DNA from: Ruminococcus sp. XPD3002
Lineage (GTDB): Bacteria > Bacillota > Clostridia > Oscillospirales > Ruminococcaceae
Assembly (NCBI GenBank): GCA_900119535.1
Contig: FPJT01000003.1
Location: forward strand, 1 to 64,000
Reading direction: 5' to 3'
DNA length: 64,000 nucleotides
Part shown: positions 34,253 to 42,676 of the stretch, in pieces
How positions within the stretch are numbered: position 1 is the stretch's first letter
How the letters are laid out: every line of letters starts with the position of its first letter
Program-made: the position numbers and the translations under genes
The notes under the pieces: generated by a model
What the model was told of the DNA's origin: nothing
The model's database searches: none
Seen by the model: only the letters and a program-made list of their open reading frames with translations

Positions 34253-34690
34253 ATGCTGAATGTTTATTTCGGAGATATGCCTGATGCGATCTACAATACC
34301 AATATCTACTTTAATAACACATATAAGGACAGCTGGATCACCAAACCGCTGTCAAGAGAGATCATACAAGCCGTAGACCATTCTGAGGTCATTGATGAAA
34401 AGACCATTGCCAGTCCTGTTTTTGGAAATATGAGCCCTAAAAAACTGTCTGGTGGTGTGAAGACACTTCTGCTGATCGCCTATGACAAAACAAAGGTCTT
34501 CAACGCTTCCACCTGCGGTGATAACTGTGCAGAGTGGATACTGAGAATCGCAGATGATAAGAAAGTGATCATCAATCTGCGTCATCTGATGGATTTCGGC
34601 AAGGGCGAGTTTAAGATCAGAGTGCTTAATACCGGTAAGATCGTAAAGAATATGGGCGATCTCGTTGCAGAAGCCGGAGAATTTGTGTGA
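34253..34690 (+). CDS. DUF4869 domain protein
   Basis: 145 residues; ATG 34253 after AGAGGTGAT. It matches the DUF4869 pattern as I remember it: start MLNVYFGDMPDAIYNTNIYF, then SPVFGNMSPKKLSGGVKTLLL, FNASTCGDNCAEWILRIA and INLRHLMDFG. No signal or membrane segment. Function unknown. The next gene starts 7 bases downstream, so the two are probably one operon and may act together. Confidence 0.75.
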   Translation: MLNVYFGDMPDAIYNTNIYFNNTYKDSWITKPLSREIIQAVDHSEVIDEKTIASPVFGNMSPKKLSGGVKTLLLIAYDKTKVFNASTCGDNCAEWILRIADDKKVIINLRHLMDFGKGEFKIRVLNTGKIVKNMGDLVAEAGEFV

Positions 34691-34697
34691 GGCAGCT

Positions 34698-35654
34698 ATG
34701 ACAGGAACACATCATGTTGAAGTAAAAAACAGAGACGCTGTTTTCAAGTTTGATCTGCATAGGAATATCACAATCGTCCGTGGAGACAGTGGGACCGGAA
34801 AGACAACTCTGTATGATATGATCGCAGACTATACCAGACTCCATGAAGCGAGCGGTGTCAATATATCCTGTGACAAGCCATGTGCTGCGCTGATAGACCT
34901 TGACTGGAAACATCAGCTTGTTGGCATCCATGACAGCATCGTGTTCATAGATGAAGGTGCAGAATTTCTGAAAACAAAAGAATTTGCACATACGATCAAA
35001 GCCACGGATAACTACTATGTGATCTTCAACAGAGAGAGCCTGCATGAACTTCCGTACAGCGTTGAAGAGATATATGAGATCAAAGCAAGCGGAAAGTATC
35101 ACAGCTTTAAGAAGATATACAGATCAAACAGCAAGCACGTCTACTATAAGGAAAAGGCAGGCTCAAAACTGACATTTGACGCTTTGCTGACAGAGGATTC
35201 CAAATCGGGTTTTCAGTTTTATCAGCATTACTTTCGTGACAGCAGCATCGAGTGCTTCACATCTTCGTCCAACTCCGCTATATTCAAATGGCTTCTTGAA
35301 CATGAAGACAAGAAGGTTTTTGTGATCGCAGATGGTGCTGCATTTGGTTCTGAAATTGACAGAATTCTGAAAATGCGTTCGGCTGCGAATATTCGACTTT
35401 GTTTGCCGGAATCATTTGAATGGCTGATCCTGAGATCAGGCTTGATCAAATCAGAGAACATGACAGAGATCCTTGATAACCCATCTTCATATATAGAATG
35501 CTCTGAATACTTCAGCTGGGAAAACTTCTTTGAGCATTATCTGATCGAAGTAACTGTTGATACACCGTTCCAATATGCGAAAAAAGAGATCAATCCCGTA
35601 TACTTGAATGACAATAATGCCAGGAAGATCATTGTTGAGATTTACACAGAATAA
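34698..35654 (+). CDS. P-loop NTPase partner of DUF4869 protein
   Basis: 318 residues from ATG 34698 (GAGG at 34689-34692); an earlier TTG at 34665 would overlap the previous gene and has no ribosome site. Walker A RGDSGTGKTTL near residues 28-38 and Walker B SIVFIDEGAEFL near 84-95. The remainder (FNRESLHELPYSVEEIYEIK, then an alpha/beta region to residue 318) is not recognised. Cytoplasmic. With the DUF4869 gene it makes a two-gene unit at the end of a defence-type island; a defence or regulatory role is inference. Confidence 0.7.
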   Translation: MTGTHHVEVKNRDAVFKFDLHRNITIVRGDSGTGKTTLYDMIADYTRLHEASGVNISCDKPCAALIDLDWKHQLVGIHDSIVFIDEGAEFLKTKEFAHTIKATDNYYVIFNRESLHELPYSVEEIYEIKASGKYHSFKKIYRSNSKHVYYKEKAGSKLTFDALLTEDSKSGFQFYQHYFRDSSIECFTSSSNSAIFKWLLEHEDKKVFVIADGAAFGSEIDRILKMRSAANIRLCLPESFEWLILRSGLIKSENMTEILDNPSSYIECSEYFSWENFFEHYLIEVTVDTPFQYAKKEINPVYLNDNNARKIIVEIYTE

Positions 35655-35779
35655 ACCGGTACCTGCCCTTTCGCTGTGACGACAAAGAAGCGCTTCTGAC
35701 ACCCCCCCAAAAACGCCGAAACACCGAGGTGTCGCACTTCGGAAATCTTAAAAATACGCATCTCCAGAGGGAGGTGCAT

Positions 35780-36023
35780 CGCCTCCACCAATCAAAAATT
35801 CGTAACCGAAAAGGTTACAAGAATCCCGATATACTGTGATTAAACGGTATATCGGGATTCTTTTTTGATTTGATTTGCATGAAAAGTTTGCGGGTTCAAC
35901 GTGCAAATGAACGTGACCTACCTAAAATGATACCTATTCTCAGGAGCACACTTTCTCTTGAAATTGATGGCGAAATGGTGGAGATGGGTTATGGTGTCGG
36001 CGAAGGGAATTGAACCCCTGCCC
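35780..36023 (+). repeat. Right 244-bp direct repeat (attachment-site-like) of the island
   Basis: Same order and same length as 27294-27537: tmRNA end CGCCTCCACCA, leader, terminator, the block TACCTATTCTCAG..AGCACACTTTCT, TTGATGGCGAAATGGTGGAG and the inverted T-arm/CCA (35992-36023). Divergence is modest. The terminator arms differ by paired changes, so the structure has been kept. Confidence 0.85.
35820..35866 (+). terminator. Terminator inside the right repeat
   Basis: AGAATCCCGATATAC / GTATATCGGGATTCT stem followed by TTTTT. Confidence 0.9.
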
Positions 36024-36171
36024 TTTGTTGGGATATCGGGCAGAGGCGTATATGATTACAGCATGAGAATGGAACGCTTTAAGGGCGCTTTTGCAGAGGA
36101 TAACCGTTTAGTAAATGGTGACCGTGCAGACTATGGAGTGTGTTATAGATGTAGCTGTAATTAAACACAAC

Positions 36172-36200
36172 GCCCCGAAGCACTTTAAATGCTTCGGGGC
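36172..36200 (-). terminator. Terminator of the fumarase-Hdr-fumarate reductase operon
   Basis: GCCCCGAAGCA / TGCTTCGGGGC stem, followed on the minus strand by GTTGTGTTTAATT. About 60 bases after the last gene of the operon. Confidence 0.65.
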
Positions 36201-36257
36201 AAAACCTTTATACGGGTATCAGTACTGCAATCAACAGCCTTTTATTGTCAGTTACAT

Positions 36258-37469
36258 TTACGAGAATAACATAATAAGGAACTGTGACACCAGTACGATA
36301 GAAATGAGAGCTACAGGGTAAGTTGCCGCATAAGCAGAAGCAACATTCTCTGTACCTGCTGTACTTATGAGAGTTCCGAGCGCAGGAGTTGAAGTCATAC
36401 CTCCTGTGATAGATCCGAGGTTGTTGAGAAGACTCAGTTTCAGCACATACTTTGCGAAAATAAATCCGAGTATCATAGGTACTATTGTCATTACCATTCC
36501 GTATACGAAATATACAGCATCGAAATACTGTACGAACTTCGCTCCGCCTGAAACTCCTGCACCGATAAGGAAGAACATAAGTCCCAGCTCGCGGAACACC
36601 TTAAGTGTAGTATCCTTTGGAGTTACAGAAAGCTTTCCGAAGTGTCCGAAATGTCCGAAAATAAGGGACACAAGCAGACATCCGCCTGTAGTTGAGAGCG
36701 AGAAGTTACCGAACTTGAATGAACCTACGATTATTCCGATAACTGCTGCAAGTGCAAACGGCATTATACCGAAATCGTCCATTTCGATGAATGTGGATTT
36801 TCCCTTTGCCTTCTCGGACTTCTTTGCTGTTGCTCCGAGAAGCTCTCTTTCCTTCGGCATATCAGCTTTGAGCATTTTAGGTATGATCTGTACAAAGAGA
36901 ACAACTCCGATAACGCCGAATATATAAGCTATAGCATAGCCTACAGATACGATGCTCTGTAAGTGGTCATTAGCTACAGCGTCCTTAGCTGCGGAGAATC
37001 CGGGGGTACTTGTAAGGGCTCCTGAGAGGATTCCTGTGAGCATTGCAGTAAACTCCTCTGTAGTGAGGTCTGTGAAGTTTCTTCCAACAAGGATACATCC
37101 CGCACAGGTAATTCCGCCGCTGAGAATGATTATCACTGCAAGAAGCACGTATGATTTAAAATTCTTCTTGAAGTTGCCGAAGAAATTCGGACCTGCAATA
37201 AATCCGACCGCCGTAACAAAGAGGATAAGTCCGAGGTTATCGACTATCTTCAGAGCATTTCCTACGAAATCAGTATTTATCTCGTCAGAGAGCTGCTTGT
37301 AGAAAAGACATCCGTAAAGAAGTGCAACGATGAATACACCTGCTGTACCGAGAGATACGCCTTTAATGGTTATACGTCCAAGAATATAGCCCAGTGCAGC
37401 TATGGCGATAACAGATATCATAAGAAAAGATACACCATGAACAGATAGTATCCCATTAAAAAAATCCAT
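36258..37469 (-). CDS. AAEx/YidE-family membrane exporter, probable dicarboxylate (succinate) exporter
   Basis: 403 residues, about 10-11 membrane helices. Two repeated halves carry the family signature: GALTSTPGFSAA (about 145) and GGMTSTPALGTL (about 365). The central loop (about 205-235, Lys/Glu-rich) lacks the TrkA-C domains present in many YidE proteins, so it is shorter than the usual 550 residues. Family members exchange aspartate/alanine, and SucE of Corynebacterium glutamicum exports succinate. As the last gene of an operon that ends in fumarate reduction, succinate export is the natural guess. 73 bases after frdA; ribosome site weak. Confidence 0.8.
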   Translation of the reverse strand: MDFFNGILSVHGVSFLMISVIAIAALGYILGRITIKGVSLGTAGVFIVALLYGCLFYKQLSDEINTDFVGNALKIVDNLGLILFVTAVGFIAGPNFFGNFKKNFKSYVLLAVIIILSGGITCAGCILVGRNFTDLTTEEFTAMLTGILSGALTSTPGFSAAKDAVANDHLQSIVSVGYAIAYIFGVIGVVLFVQIIPKMLKADMPKERELLGATAKKSEKAKGKSTFIEMDDFGIMPFALAAVIGIIVGSFKFGNFSLSTTGGCLLVSLIFGHFGHFGKLSVTPKDTTLKVFRELGLMFFLIGAGVSGGAKFVQYFDAVYFVYGMVMTIVPMILGFIFAKYVLKLSLLNNLGSITGGMTSTPALGTLISTAGTENVASAYAATYPVALISIVLVSQFLIMLFS

Positions 37470-37507
37470 TTATAATCACTTAACTTTCTTTTAATTTTTA
37501 CACAGCT

Positions 37508-37530
37508 TCGGGACGCAAATTGCGTCCCGA
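37508..37530. other. Perfect hairpin between fumarate reductase and exporter genes
   Basis: TCGGGACGCAA / TTGCGTCCCGA around a single A. On the minus strand no T run follows, so it may be an attenuator or an mRNA-stability stem rather than a full stop, and would let the exporter be expressed at a lower level. Confidence 0.5.
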
Positions 37531-37542
37531 TATTTATTATGC

Positions 37543-39147
37543 TTATTTTGTCTTTCTTGCATAGTGCGGAAGGAGCATTGGTGAAACTGTCTCTGTTGCT
37601 GCTCCAGTAGCTTCAAGCTCCTTGTTGAAGGAGTTGATGTGCTCCAGTGTGAGCTTTGAAGGAACTGCTGTTTCCTTTGCCTTTGCTGCCGCATATATGC
37701 CTGCATTTCTGCCGAATACTATAACGTCAAGAAGTGAATTGCCCATAAGTCTGTTGCGTCCGTGGATACCGCCGGCAACTTCTCCTGCTGCATAGAGGTT
37801 CTCTACATCGGTAGCACACTCGTCAGTAATATTGAGACCGCCATTCTGGTAGTGAAGTGTAGGATAAACAAGGATAGGCTCCTTGCGGATATCTATGCCG
37901 TACTTGCCGAACATTCTGAGCATTGCAGGGATCCTCTTTTCGATAGTTCCCTCGCCGTGCTTAAGTTCTATCATTGGAGTATCGAGCCATACTGCCTTGC
38001 CGAGGTTAGTCTCGATGCCCTTATCCCTTGCTGTACACTCACGGATAATAGAAGCTGCTGTAACATCACGAGTCTCGAGAGGATGCATGAATACATCACC
38101 GTCGATATTGACCAGCTTAGCACCGAGAGAACGTACCTTCTCTGTAACGAGAGCACCGAATATCTGCTCAGGATAGCCTGTACCTGTCGGGTGATACTGA
38201 AGAGTATCTGCGTAAAGAAGGCTTGCGCCGACTCTGTATCCGAGAATAAGTCCGTCAGCAGTTGCACCGTAGTGGTTGGATGTAGGGAAGCCCTGATAGT
38301 GAAGACGTCCTGCACCGCCTGTAGCAATGATAACAACCTTTGCTCTTGCTACGAGAAGCTCCTTTGTTTCCATGTTCATAAGTACAGCACCTGCTGCCTT
38401 GCCGTTTTCGTCAAGGATTATCTCGATAGCTGCGGTGAAGTCGATAACAGGGATACCTCTGTTTATTACCTCATCACGGAGAGTTCTCATGATCTCTGCA
38501 CCTGAGTAGTCCTTTGCAGCGTGCATACGCTTGCGTGAAGTACCGCCGCCGTGAGTAGTTACCATTGTGCCGTCAGGTTCCTTATCGAACTCTACACCAA
38601 GCTTGTTGAGCCACTGTATAGCTTCGGGAGCCTTTGTAACGAGCTTCTTTACAAGCTCAGGCTTTGCTGCGAAGTGTCCGCCGCCGAATGCATCGATAAA
38701 GTGGATAGCAGGAGAATCATTCGGCTTGTCAGCTGCCTGTATTCCGCCCTCTGCCATCATTGTGTTTGCATCGCCGATACGGAGCTTTGTAACGATCATT
38801 GCCTTTACTCCTGCCTCGTCAGCCTCTATTGCAGCCGATGCACCTGCACCGCCTCCGCCGATGATGAGAACATCAGTATCATAATCAGGAGCAGAAAGGT
38901 CAACATCGGAAGGAGCGATACGGCTCTTGCCCTGAAGCAGATCAGCAAGCTGTGTAGGCACCTTTGAACCCTTGTTAACGCCTGCTGAGAGTATCGAGAA
39001 CTCCCCTTCCTTATAATCGGGATGGAACTTTGCAAGAAGCTCGTCCTTCTCCTCGGCAGTCATTCTTCTCGGCTCCATGGGAGTATTCTCTGCTCTCTTG
39101 GCAGCTACGACCTTTGCAAGTTCATTGAGTCTGTCTATCTTATACAT
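37543..39147 (-). CDS. frdA: Fumarate reductase-type flavoprotein subunit
   Basis: 534 residues from ATG 39147 (GGGGGAG upstream); the longer frame to 39207 overlaps the previous gene. FAD motif DVLIIGGGGAGASAAIEA starts near residue 92, HGGGTSRKRMHAAKDYSG follows, then LQYHPTGTG and HGRNRLMGNSLLDVIVFGR with the catalytic-type Arg. The fold is that of the soluble FrdA/SdhA/TfrA group. An unusual 90-residue N-terminal extension precedes the Rossmann fold and could be the docking part for the Hdr/Flx partners. It would reduce fumarate to succinate in the cytoplasm; no membrane anchor subunit is encoded nearby. Confidence 0.88.
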   Translation of the reverse strand: MYKIDRLNELAKVVAAKRAENTPMEPRRMTAEEKDELLAKFHPDYKEGEFSILSAGVNKGSKVPTQLADLLQGKSRIAPSDVDLSAPDYDTDVLIIGGGGAGASAAIEADEAGVKAMIVTKLRIGDANTMMAEGGIQAADKPNDSPAIHFIDAFGGGHFAAKPELVKKLVTKAPEAIQWLNKLGVEFDKEPDGTMVTTHGGGTSRKRMHAAKDYSGAEIMRTLRDEVINRGIPVIDFTAAIEIILDENGKAAGAVLMNMETKELLVARAKVVIIATGGAGRLHYQGFPTSNHYGATADGLILGYRVGASLLYADTLQYHPTGTGYPEQIFGALVTEKVRSLGAKLVNIDGDVFMHPLETRDVTAASIIRECTARDKGIETNLGKAVWLDTPMIELKHGEGTIEKRIPAMLRMFGKYGIDIRKEPILVYPTLHYQNGGLNITDECATDVENLYAAGEVAGGIHGRNRLMGNSLLDVIVFGRNAGIYAAAKAKETAVPSKLTLEHINSFNKELEATGAATETVSPMLLPHYARKTK

Positions 39148-39160
39148 ACTTTGCTCCCCC

Positions 39161-39844
39161 TTACTTCTCGATCTCGCGGTTGTTGTACATGTCCTTAAGC
39201 TCTTCAACGTTTGTTACTGCCTTGGACATGAGCTCAGCCATTTTCTCATCGAAAATGCCCTCGTTTATCTCGTTTACGCGGTCATTGAGATGTCCGCATT
39301 CGGGAGCGATATACTTACCGTTAAGACGTCTTGCAAGCATTGCTACCTGTGGATGTGAGATGCCTGCAGGACAGCGTGATGAACATACTCCGCACATTAC
39401 GCAGTCGAAGCTCTCCTCTGCACACTTCTCGTATTCACCTCTCTGAGCGTATGCGATATACTGCATAACGTTCAGTTCCTGTGTGCAGGCTTTTGTACAT
39501 GCATTGCATCCGATACAGCTGTATATCTCGGGGTAAAGCTGCATCATTATCTGCTGATCCGGCTTTATCTCCTCGATGTTGTAAACTCTCTTTTCAAGCG
39601 GGAAGAAAGGCAGTGTTGCAACATACATGCCCTCCTGTACTTCTGTCTGACAGGCAAGACATCCGTGAAGCTCTATCTCGCCCTTTATTCTGTATATAGT
39701 GGCACATGCGCCGCAGAAACCGTTACGGCATCCGCATCCGCGGACAAGCTCATAGCCTGCATATTCCATTGCTGTCATTATTGTAAGTCCTGCAGGCACT
39801 TCATACTTCTTGCCGAACAGGTATACATTTAACATATTTTCCAT
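39161..39844 (-). CDS. frdB: Fumarate reductase-type iron-sulfur subunit (FrdB/TfrB-like without CCG domain)
   Basis: 227 residues; ATG 39844 after AGGAGGAG. The N-terminal plant-type 2Fe-2S domain has CGCRNGFCGAC (Cys near 37-47) and a later LHGCLAC. Two 4Fe-4S motifs follow: CIGCNACTKAC (near 110-120) and CVMCGVCSSRCP (near 148-159). Methanogen TfrB has this layout plus an HdrB-like CCG domain; here the CCG part is absent and hdrB is a separate gene in the same operon. It should pass electrons to the flavoprotein encoded 13 bases downstream. Confidence 0.85.
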   Translation of the reverse strand: MENMLNVYLFGKKYEVPAGLTIMTAMEYAGYELVRGCGCRNGFCGACATIYRIKGEIELHGCLACQTEVQEGMYVATLPFFPLEKRVYNIEEIKPDQQIMMQLYPEIYSCIGCNACTKACTQELNVMQYIAYAQRGEYEKCAEESFDCVMCGVCSSRCPAGISHPQVAMLARRLNGKYIAPECGHLNDRVNEINEGIFDEKMAELMSKAVTNVEELKDMYNNREIEK

Positions 39845-39858
39845 GCGAATTCTCCTCC

Positions 39859-40686
39859 TTAATATTCATCAGGCAGCTCGTCAAGCTGGTCGAAACGGAA
39901 AACGGGACCGTCCTTGCATACATACTTATTGCCGATATTGCATCTTCCGCACTTTCCTACAGCACACTTCATACGAAGCTCCATAGTAGTATATACCTGA
40001 GTCTCTGTGAAGCCAAGCTCCTTAAGACCTGCAAGGGTGAACTTGATCATGATAGGCGGTCCGCAGACAAGAACTGTCTTGTTGGTGGAAGGATTGAGCT
40101 CTTTGACGTAATTAGGAACAAATCCAACATGTCCGTCCCATCCCTCCTGCGGGTTATCGATGGTGAGGTTAACCTCTACGCCATCGTCATTCATCCACTC
40201 ATCGAGTATCTCCTGATAATCGACGAGGTCGTCCTTGGAACGTGAACCGTATACTATCTGGATATCGCCGTAGTTCTCACGCTTGTCGCGAACGTAGTTT
40301 ATAACAGAACGGAGCGGTGCAAGACCGATACCGCCTGCGATAAAGAGAAGATCCTTGCCTTTGAGTTCTGTTTCAACAGGGAAGTGGTTTCCGTATGGTC
40401 CGCGGATAGTTATCTGCTGTCCTACCTCCATAGCGTGGAGCCATGTTGTAAGGCATCCGCATTTCTTTATGCTGAACTCCATAAACTCCTTGTTAGTAGG
40501 AGATGAAGTTATTGAGAACATTCCCTCGCCTACTCCCGGTACAGAAAGCATAGCACACTGACCGGGCATATGCTCGAAGACCTTTCCGCCTTCAGGTGAA
40601 ACAACTCTGAAAGTCTTTACATCGGGAGTATCCTGTCTGATGTCGGTAACTACTCCCACGTAAGGTATCAATGTATCGTTATTCAT
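39859..40686 (-). CDS. FAD/NAD(P)-binding electron-transfer subunit (FlxA/AsrB/HydG-like)
   Basis: 275 residues from ATG 40686, which overlaps the previous stop (TGATG) and follows GGAGG. Ferredoxin-NADP reductase-like FAD domain (about 5-95: PGQCAMLSV, FSITSSP), NAD(P)-binding domain (AGGIGLAPLRSVI, VCGPPIMIKFTL) and a C-terminal 2Fe-2S-type Cys set (MKCAVGKCGRCNIGNKYVC). The architecture is that of anaerobic sulfite reductase B, hydrogenase gamma and FlxA. It is the likely entry point of NADH electrons. No sulfite reductase or hydrogenase catalytic gene is present, so the Flx-type role is preferred. Confidence 0.85.
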   Translation of the reverse strand: MNNDTLIPYVGVVTDIRQDTPDVKTFRVVSPEGGKVFEHMPGQCAMLSVPGVGEGMFSITSSPTNKEFMEFSIKKCGCLTTWLHAMEVGQQITIRGPYGNHFPVETELKGKDLLFIAGGIGLAPLRSVINYVRDKRENYGDIQIVYGSRSKDDLVDYQEILDEWMNDDGVEVNLTIDNPQEGWDGHVGFVPNYVKELNPSTNKTVLVCGPPIMIKFTLAGLKELGFTETQVYTTMELRMKCAVGKCGRCNIGNKYVCKDGPVFRFDQLDELPDEY

Positions 40687-41705
40687 CACTTTACCTCCAA
40701 TGCTTTCATTACCTTGACTATATTCATGGATATAGGACACTTGGAAAGACATCTTCCGCATCCTACACAGCCGAATTCTCCCTCGTTGTTTGCAGGGAAG
40801 TATACAAGCTTATGCATGAATCTCTGACGGAAACGCTCCAGCTGAGTTAGACGCGGATTTCCGTGAGCCATTTTGGTAAAGTCTGAATACATACAGGAAT
40901 CCCAGCAGCGGAAACGCTTTATGCCGTGACCTGTATTGAAATCCTTGATATCATAGCACTGACATGTAGGGCATACAAAGGTACATGTACCGCATCCGAG
41001 ACAAGCCTCGGAAAGCTCTCCCCACTTATCAGAGTTGAAGTGCTCTTTAAGTCTGGCGCCGCCGAATGAATCGGTGGAGAGGTTAGCAAGAGGGAGCTTT
41101 TCAAGTATGCTCTTTGTCTTTGCCTGAACCTCGTCAAGCTTAGCTGTATCGCCTTCCTCAAGCATAGAGGAAATTGAATCGATGAAAGCCTGACCTTTTT
41201 CAGTGTTTGCCTTGAAGAAGATATTCTCTCCGTCACTGAAGCATGCTGCATCACCTTCGGGAGCAGTAGCATCTATGCCGAAAACTCCGCAGAAGCATGT
41301 CTCGGATGGACGTGTACAAGCCATAGTAACAACTGTACCGTGGTCACGTCTTGTCTTGTAGTATGAATCCACAGGATCAACAAGGAAAACCTTGTCGAGT
41401 ATAGTAAAGCTTCTTGCATCGCAGGCTTTAACGCCGAATATAACGAAGTCCTCTGACTCCTTGCGTATATCGATGACCTCGATATTCTTGCCCTCCATTT
41501 TGAAGTCCACAAGATTCTCGGTCTGAGGGAAGAAGAAATCCTTTGCACTGCGTACTGTATTGAGAGCACCGCTCATTTCACAGCCGTTTTCCCACTTTCT
41601 GTATTCAGCCGCACCGTCCTCACGGTCAACGGGGATATACAGTGTCTGCTTTTCTGCGATCGCAGCAAAAAGCTCATTCAGTCTGTTCTTAGCTATTTTA
41701 AGCAT
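40686..41705 (-). CDS. 4Fe-4S dicluster electron-transfer protein (AsrA/hydrogenase-beta-like)
   Basis: 339 residues from ATG 41705; a GTG one codon upstream is possible. The N-terminal 220 residues carry FGVKACDARSFTILDKVF and two Cys near 130-140 (ACTRPSETCFCG). The C-terminal part has two 4Fe-4S motifs: CLGCGTCTFVCPTCQC (near 235) and CVGCGRCLSKCP (near 315). It matches the AsrA/HydB family that sits with the FAD/NAD subunit. It probably relays electrons within the Flx-type module. It overlaps its neighbours by 1 base on both sides, showing tight coupling. Confidence 0.82.
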   Translation of the reverse strand: MLKIAKNRLNELFAAIAEKQTLYIPVDREDGAAEYRKWENGCEMSGALNTVRSAKDFFFPQTENLVDFKMEGKNIEVIDIRKESEDFVIFGVKACDARSFTILDKVFLVDPVDSYYKTRRDHGTVVTMACTRPSETCFCGVFGIDATAPEGDAACFSDGENIFFKANTEKGQAFIDSISSMLEEGDTAKLDEVQAKTKSILEKLPLANLSTDSFGGARLKEHFNSDKWGELSEACLGCGTCTFVCPTCQCYDIKDFNTGHGIKRFRCWDSCMYSDFTKMAHGNPRLTQLERFRQRFMHKLVYFPANNEGEFGCVGCGRCLSKCPISMNIVKVMKALEVK

Positions 41706-42676
41706 CACTCAACACCCCTTTCATGTACGATCGAAGGCTCACAATCTTCTGTATCATAAGTGTTAAGAGGTGCTCTTGAAGTTGTATCAGCACCTGCCTG
41801 ATATTCACCGTAAAGAGCATTGATGTCCTTGATGAACTTTCTGTTGAGAAGGTGTAGCGGTATGTTCTGAGGGCAGACTCTTGAACACTCGCCGCAATCT
41901 GTACATCTTCCTGCAACGTGGAATGCCCTGATAATATGGAACATGTTCTCCTCGAAGCTGTCTGATGCAGCCTTGTTCTCTACACCTGAATTCGGGTTAT
42001 CGAATACGCACTTTTCGCAAGTGCAGGCAGGACAGACATTACGGCAGGCATTGCAGCGTATGCACTTTGAGAGCTGCTCTCTCCAGAATTCAAATCTCTC
42101 CTGAGCTGTCATGTTCTCCAGCTTCTCGACCATATCGAAGCGGTTTGAATCGAGTACATCTCCGTCCTCGCCGATAAGCTCATCGTAGATAACATGCTTC
42201 TTGCTCTTGCAGTCTGCACACTTTCCGCAAATCGCCTCATAGAAAGGCATAGTCTCCTCGCCGTAGAGTGTATCTATCTTAAGTGTGAAATTCTCGTTCT
42301 TAACACCAAGAACACCTGTTATTCCCTTTGCCTTTATCTTCTCGATATCAAGCTTAGGACCGCCCGGAACGCCGATGATATAAACGTTCTCACGGACTAC
42401 TCTGTGCTCCTTGATGAGCTGATTGAAGCTGTATGTATCACAAGGCTTGAGGAACGCAAGTATCTTGCCCTCCTTCTTACTCTCTTTTACGAGATACTTT
42501 GATACATTTGCAGATGTGAAATCATCAAATACGAAATCAGCATCGATCTCTTCGGCAGTCTCGAAAACGGCAGGTGTTATATCGTAGAAGAATTCACCCT
42601 TCTTCCAGCCGATAACACGATTTACCGTACCGTCTGCCAGAAGCTCCTTTGCTCTTTTTATCATTGCTTCCTGCAT
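41705..42676 (-). CDS. FrhB-like 4Fe-4S electron-transfer protein of the Flx-type module
   Basis: 323 residues; ATG 42676 after GGAGG. The N-terminal region (LKPCDTYSFNQLI, FYEAICGKCADC) and two 4Fe-4S motifs, CIRCNACRNVCPACTC (near 208) and CTDCGECSRVCP (near 258), fit the coenzyme F420 hydrogenase/dehydrogenase beta-subunit-like group and its dicluster relatives. Its likely role is to pass electrons between the NADH-oxidising subunit and the MvhD-like protein. It overlaps the mvhD gene by 16 bases. Confidence 0.78.
   Translation of the reverse strand: MQEAMIKRAKELLADGTVNRVIGWKKGEFFYDITPAVFETAEEIDADFVFDDFTSANVSKYLVKESKKEGKILAFLKPCDTYSFNQLIKEHRVVRENVYIIGVPGGPKLDIEKIKAKGITGVLGVKNENFTLKIDTLYGEETMPFYEAICGKCADCKSKKHVIYDELIGEDGDVLDSNRFDMVEKLENMTAQERFEFWREQLSKCIRCNACRNVCPACTCEKCVFDNPNSGVENKAASDSFEENMFHIIRAFHVAGRCTDCGECSRVCPQNIPLHLLNRKFIKDINALYGEYQAGADTTSRAPLNTYDTEDCEPSIVHERGVE

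Larger units (their letters stand above)
26929..36030. mobile_element. ssrA-associated accessory/defence island
   Basis: A 9-kb stretch starting at the tmRNA 3' end and bounded by 244-bp direct repeats (27294-27537 and 35780-36023) that each begin with a copy of the tmRNA end CGCCTCCACCA. It holds only accessory genes: a broken restriction-modification gene, HEPN-like, PIN and Mrr-type genes, a serine-recombinase remnant and a DUF4869/NTPase pair. The 3' end of ssrA is a classic integration site. No intact integrase is present, so the island seems to be a decayed or layered set of insertions. Confidence 0.75.
35655..36257. other. Gene-poor right end of the island
   Basis: About 600 bases. 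It holds the right 244-bp repeat with its terminator and a frame at 36047-36163 (RGVYDYSMRMERFKGAFAED... CYRCSCN) that may be the 3' remnant of an unrecognised gene. The terminator at 36172-36200 follows. Confidence 0.6.

Noticed and set aside
35958..36164. Plus-strand 68-codon frame as a gene
   Set aside because: Its first third is the repeat sequence and it lacks a ribosome site; only the last about 40 codons may be a gene remnant.
39859..41705. Anaerobic sulfite reductase AsrAB
   Set aside because: AsrA/AsrB-like subunits are present, but no AsrC sirohaem catalytic subunit is; the hdr and frd neighbours support an Flx-type electron-transfer role.
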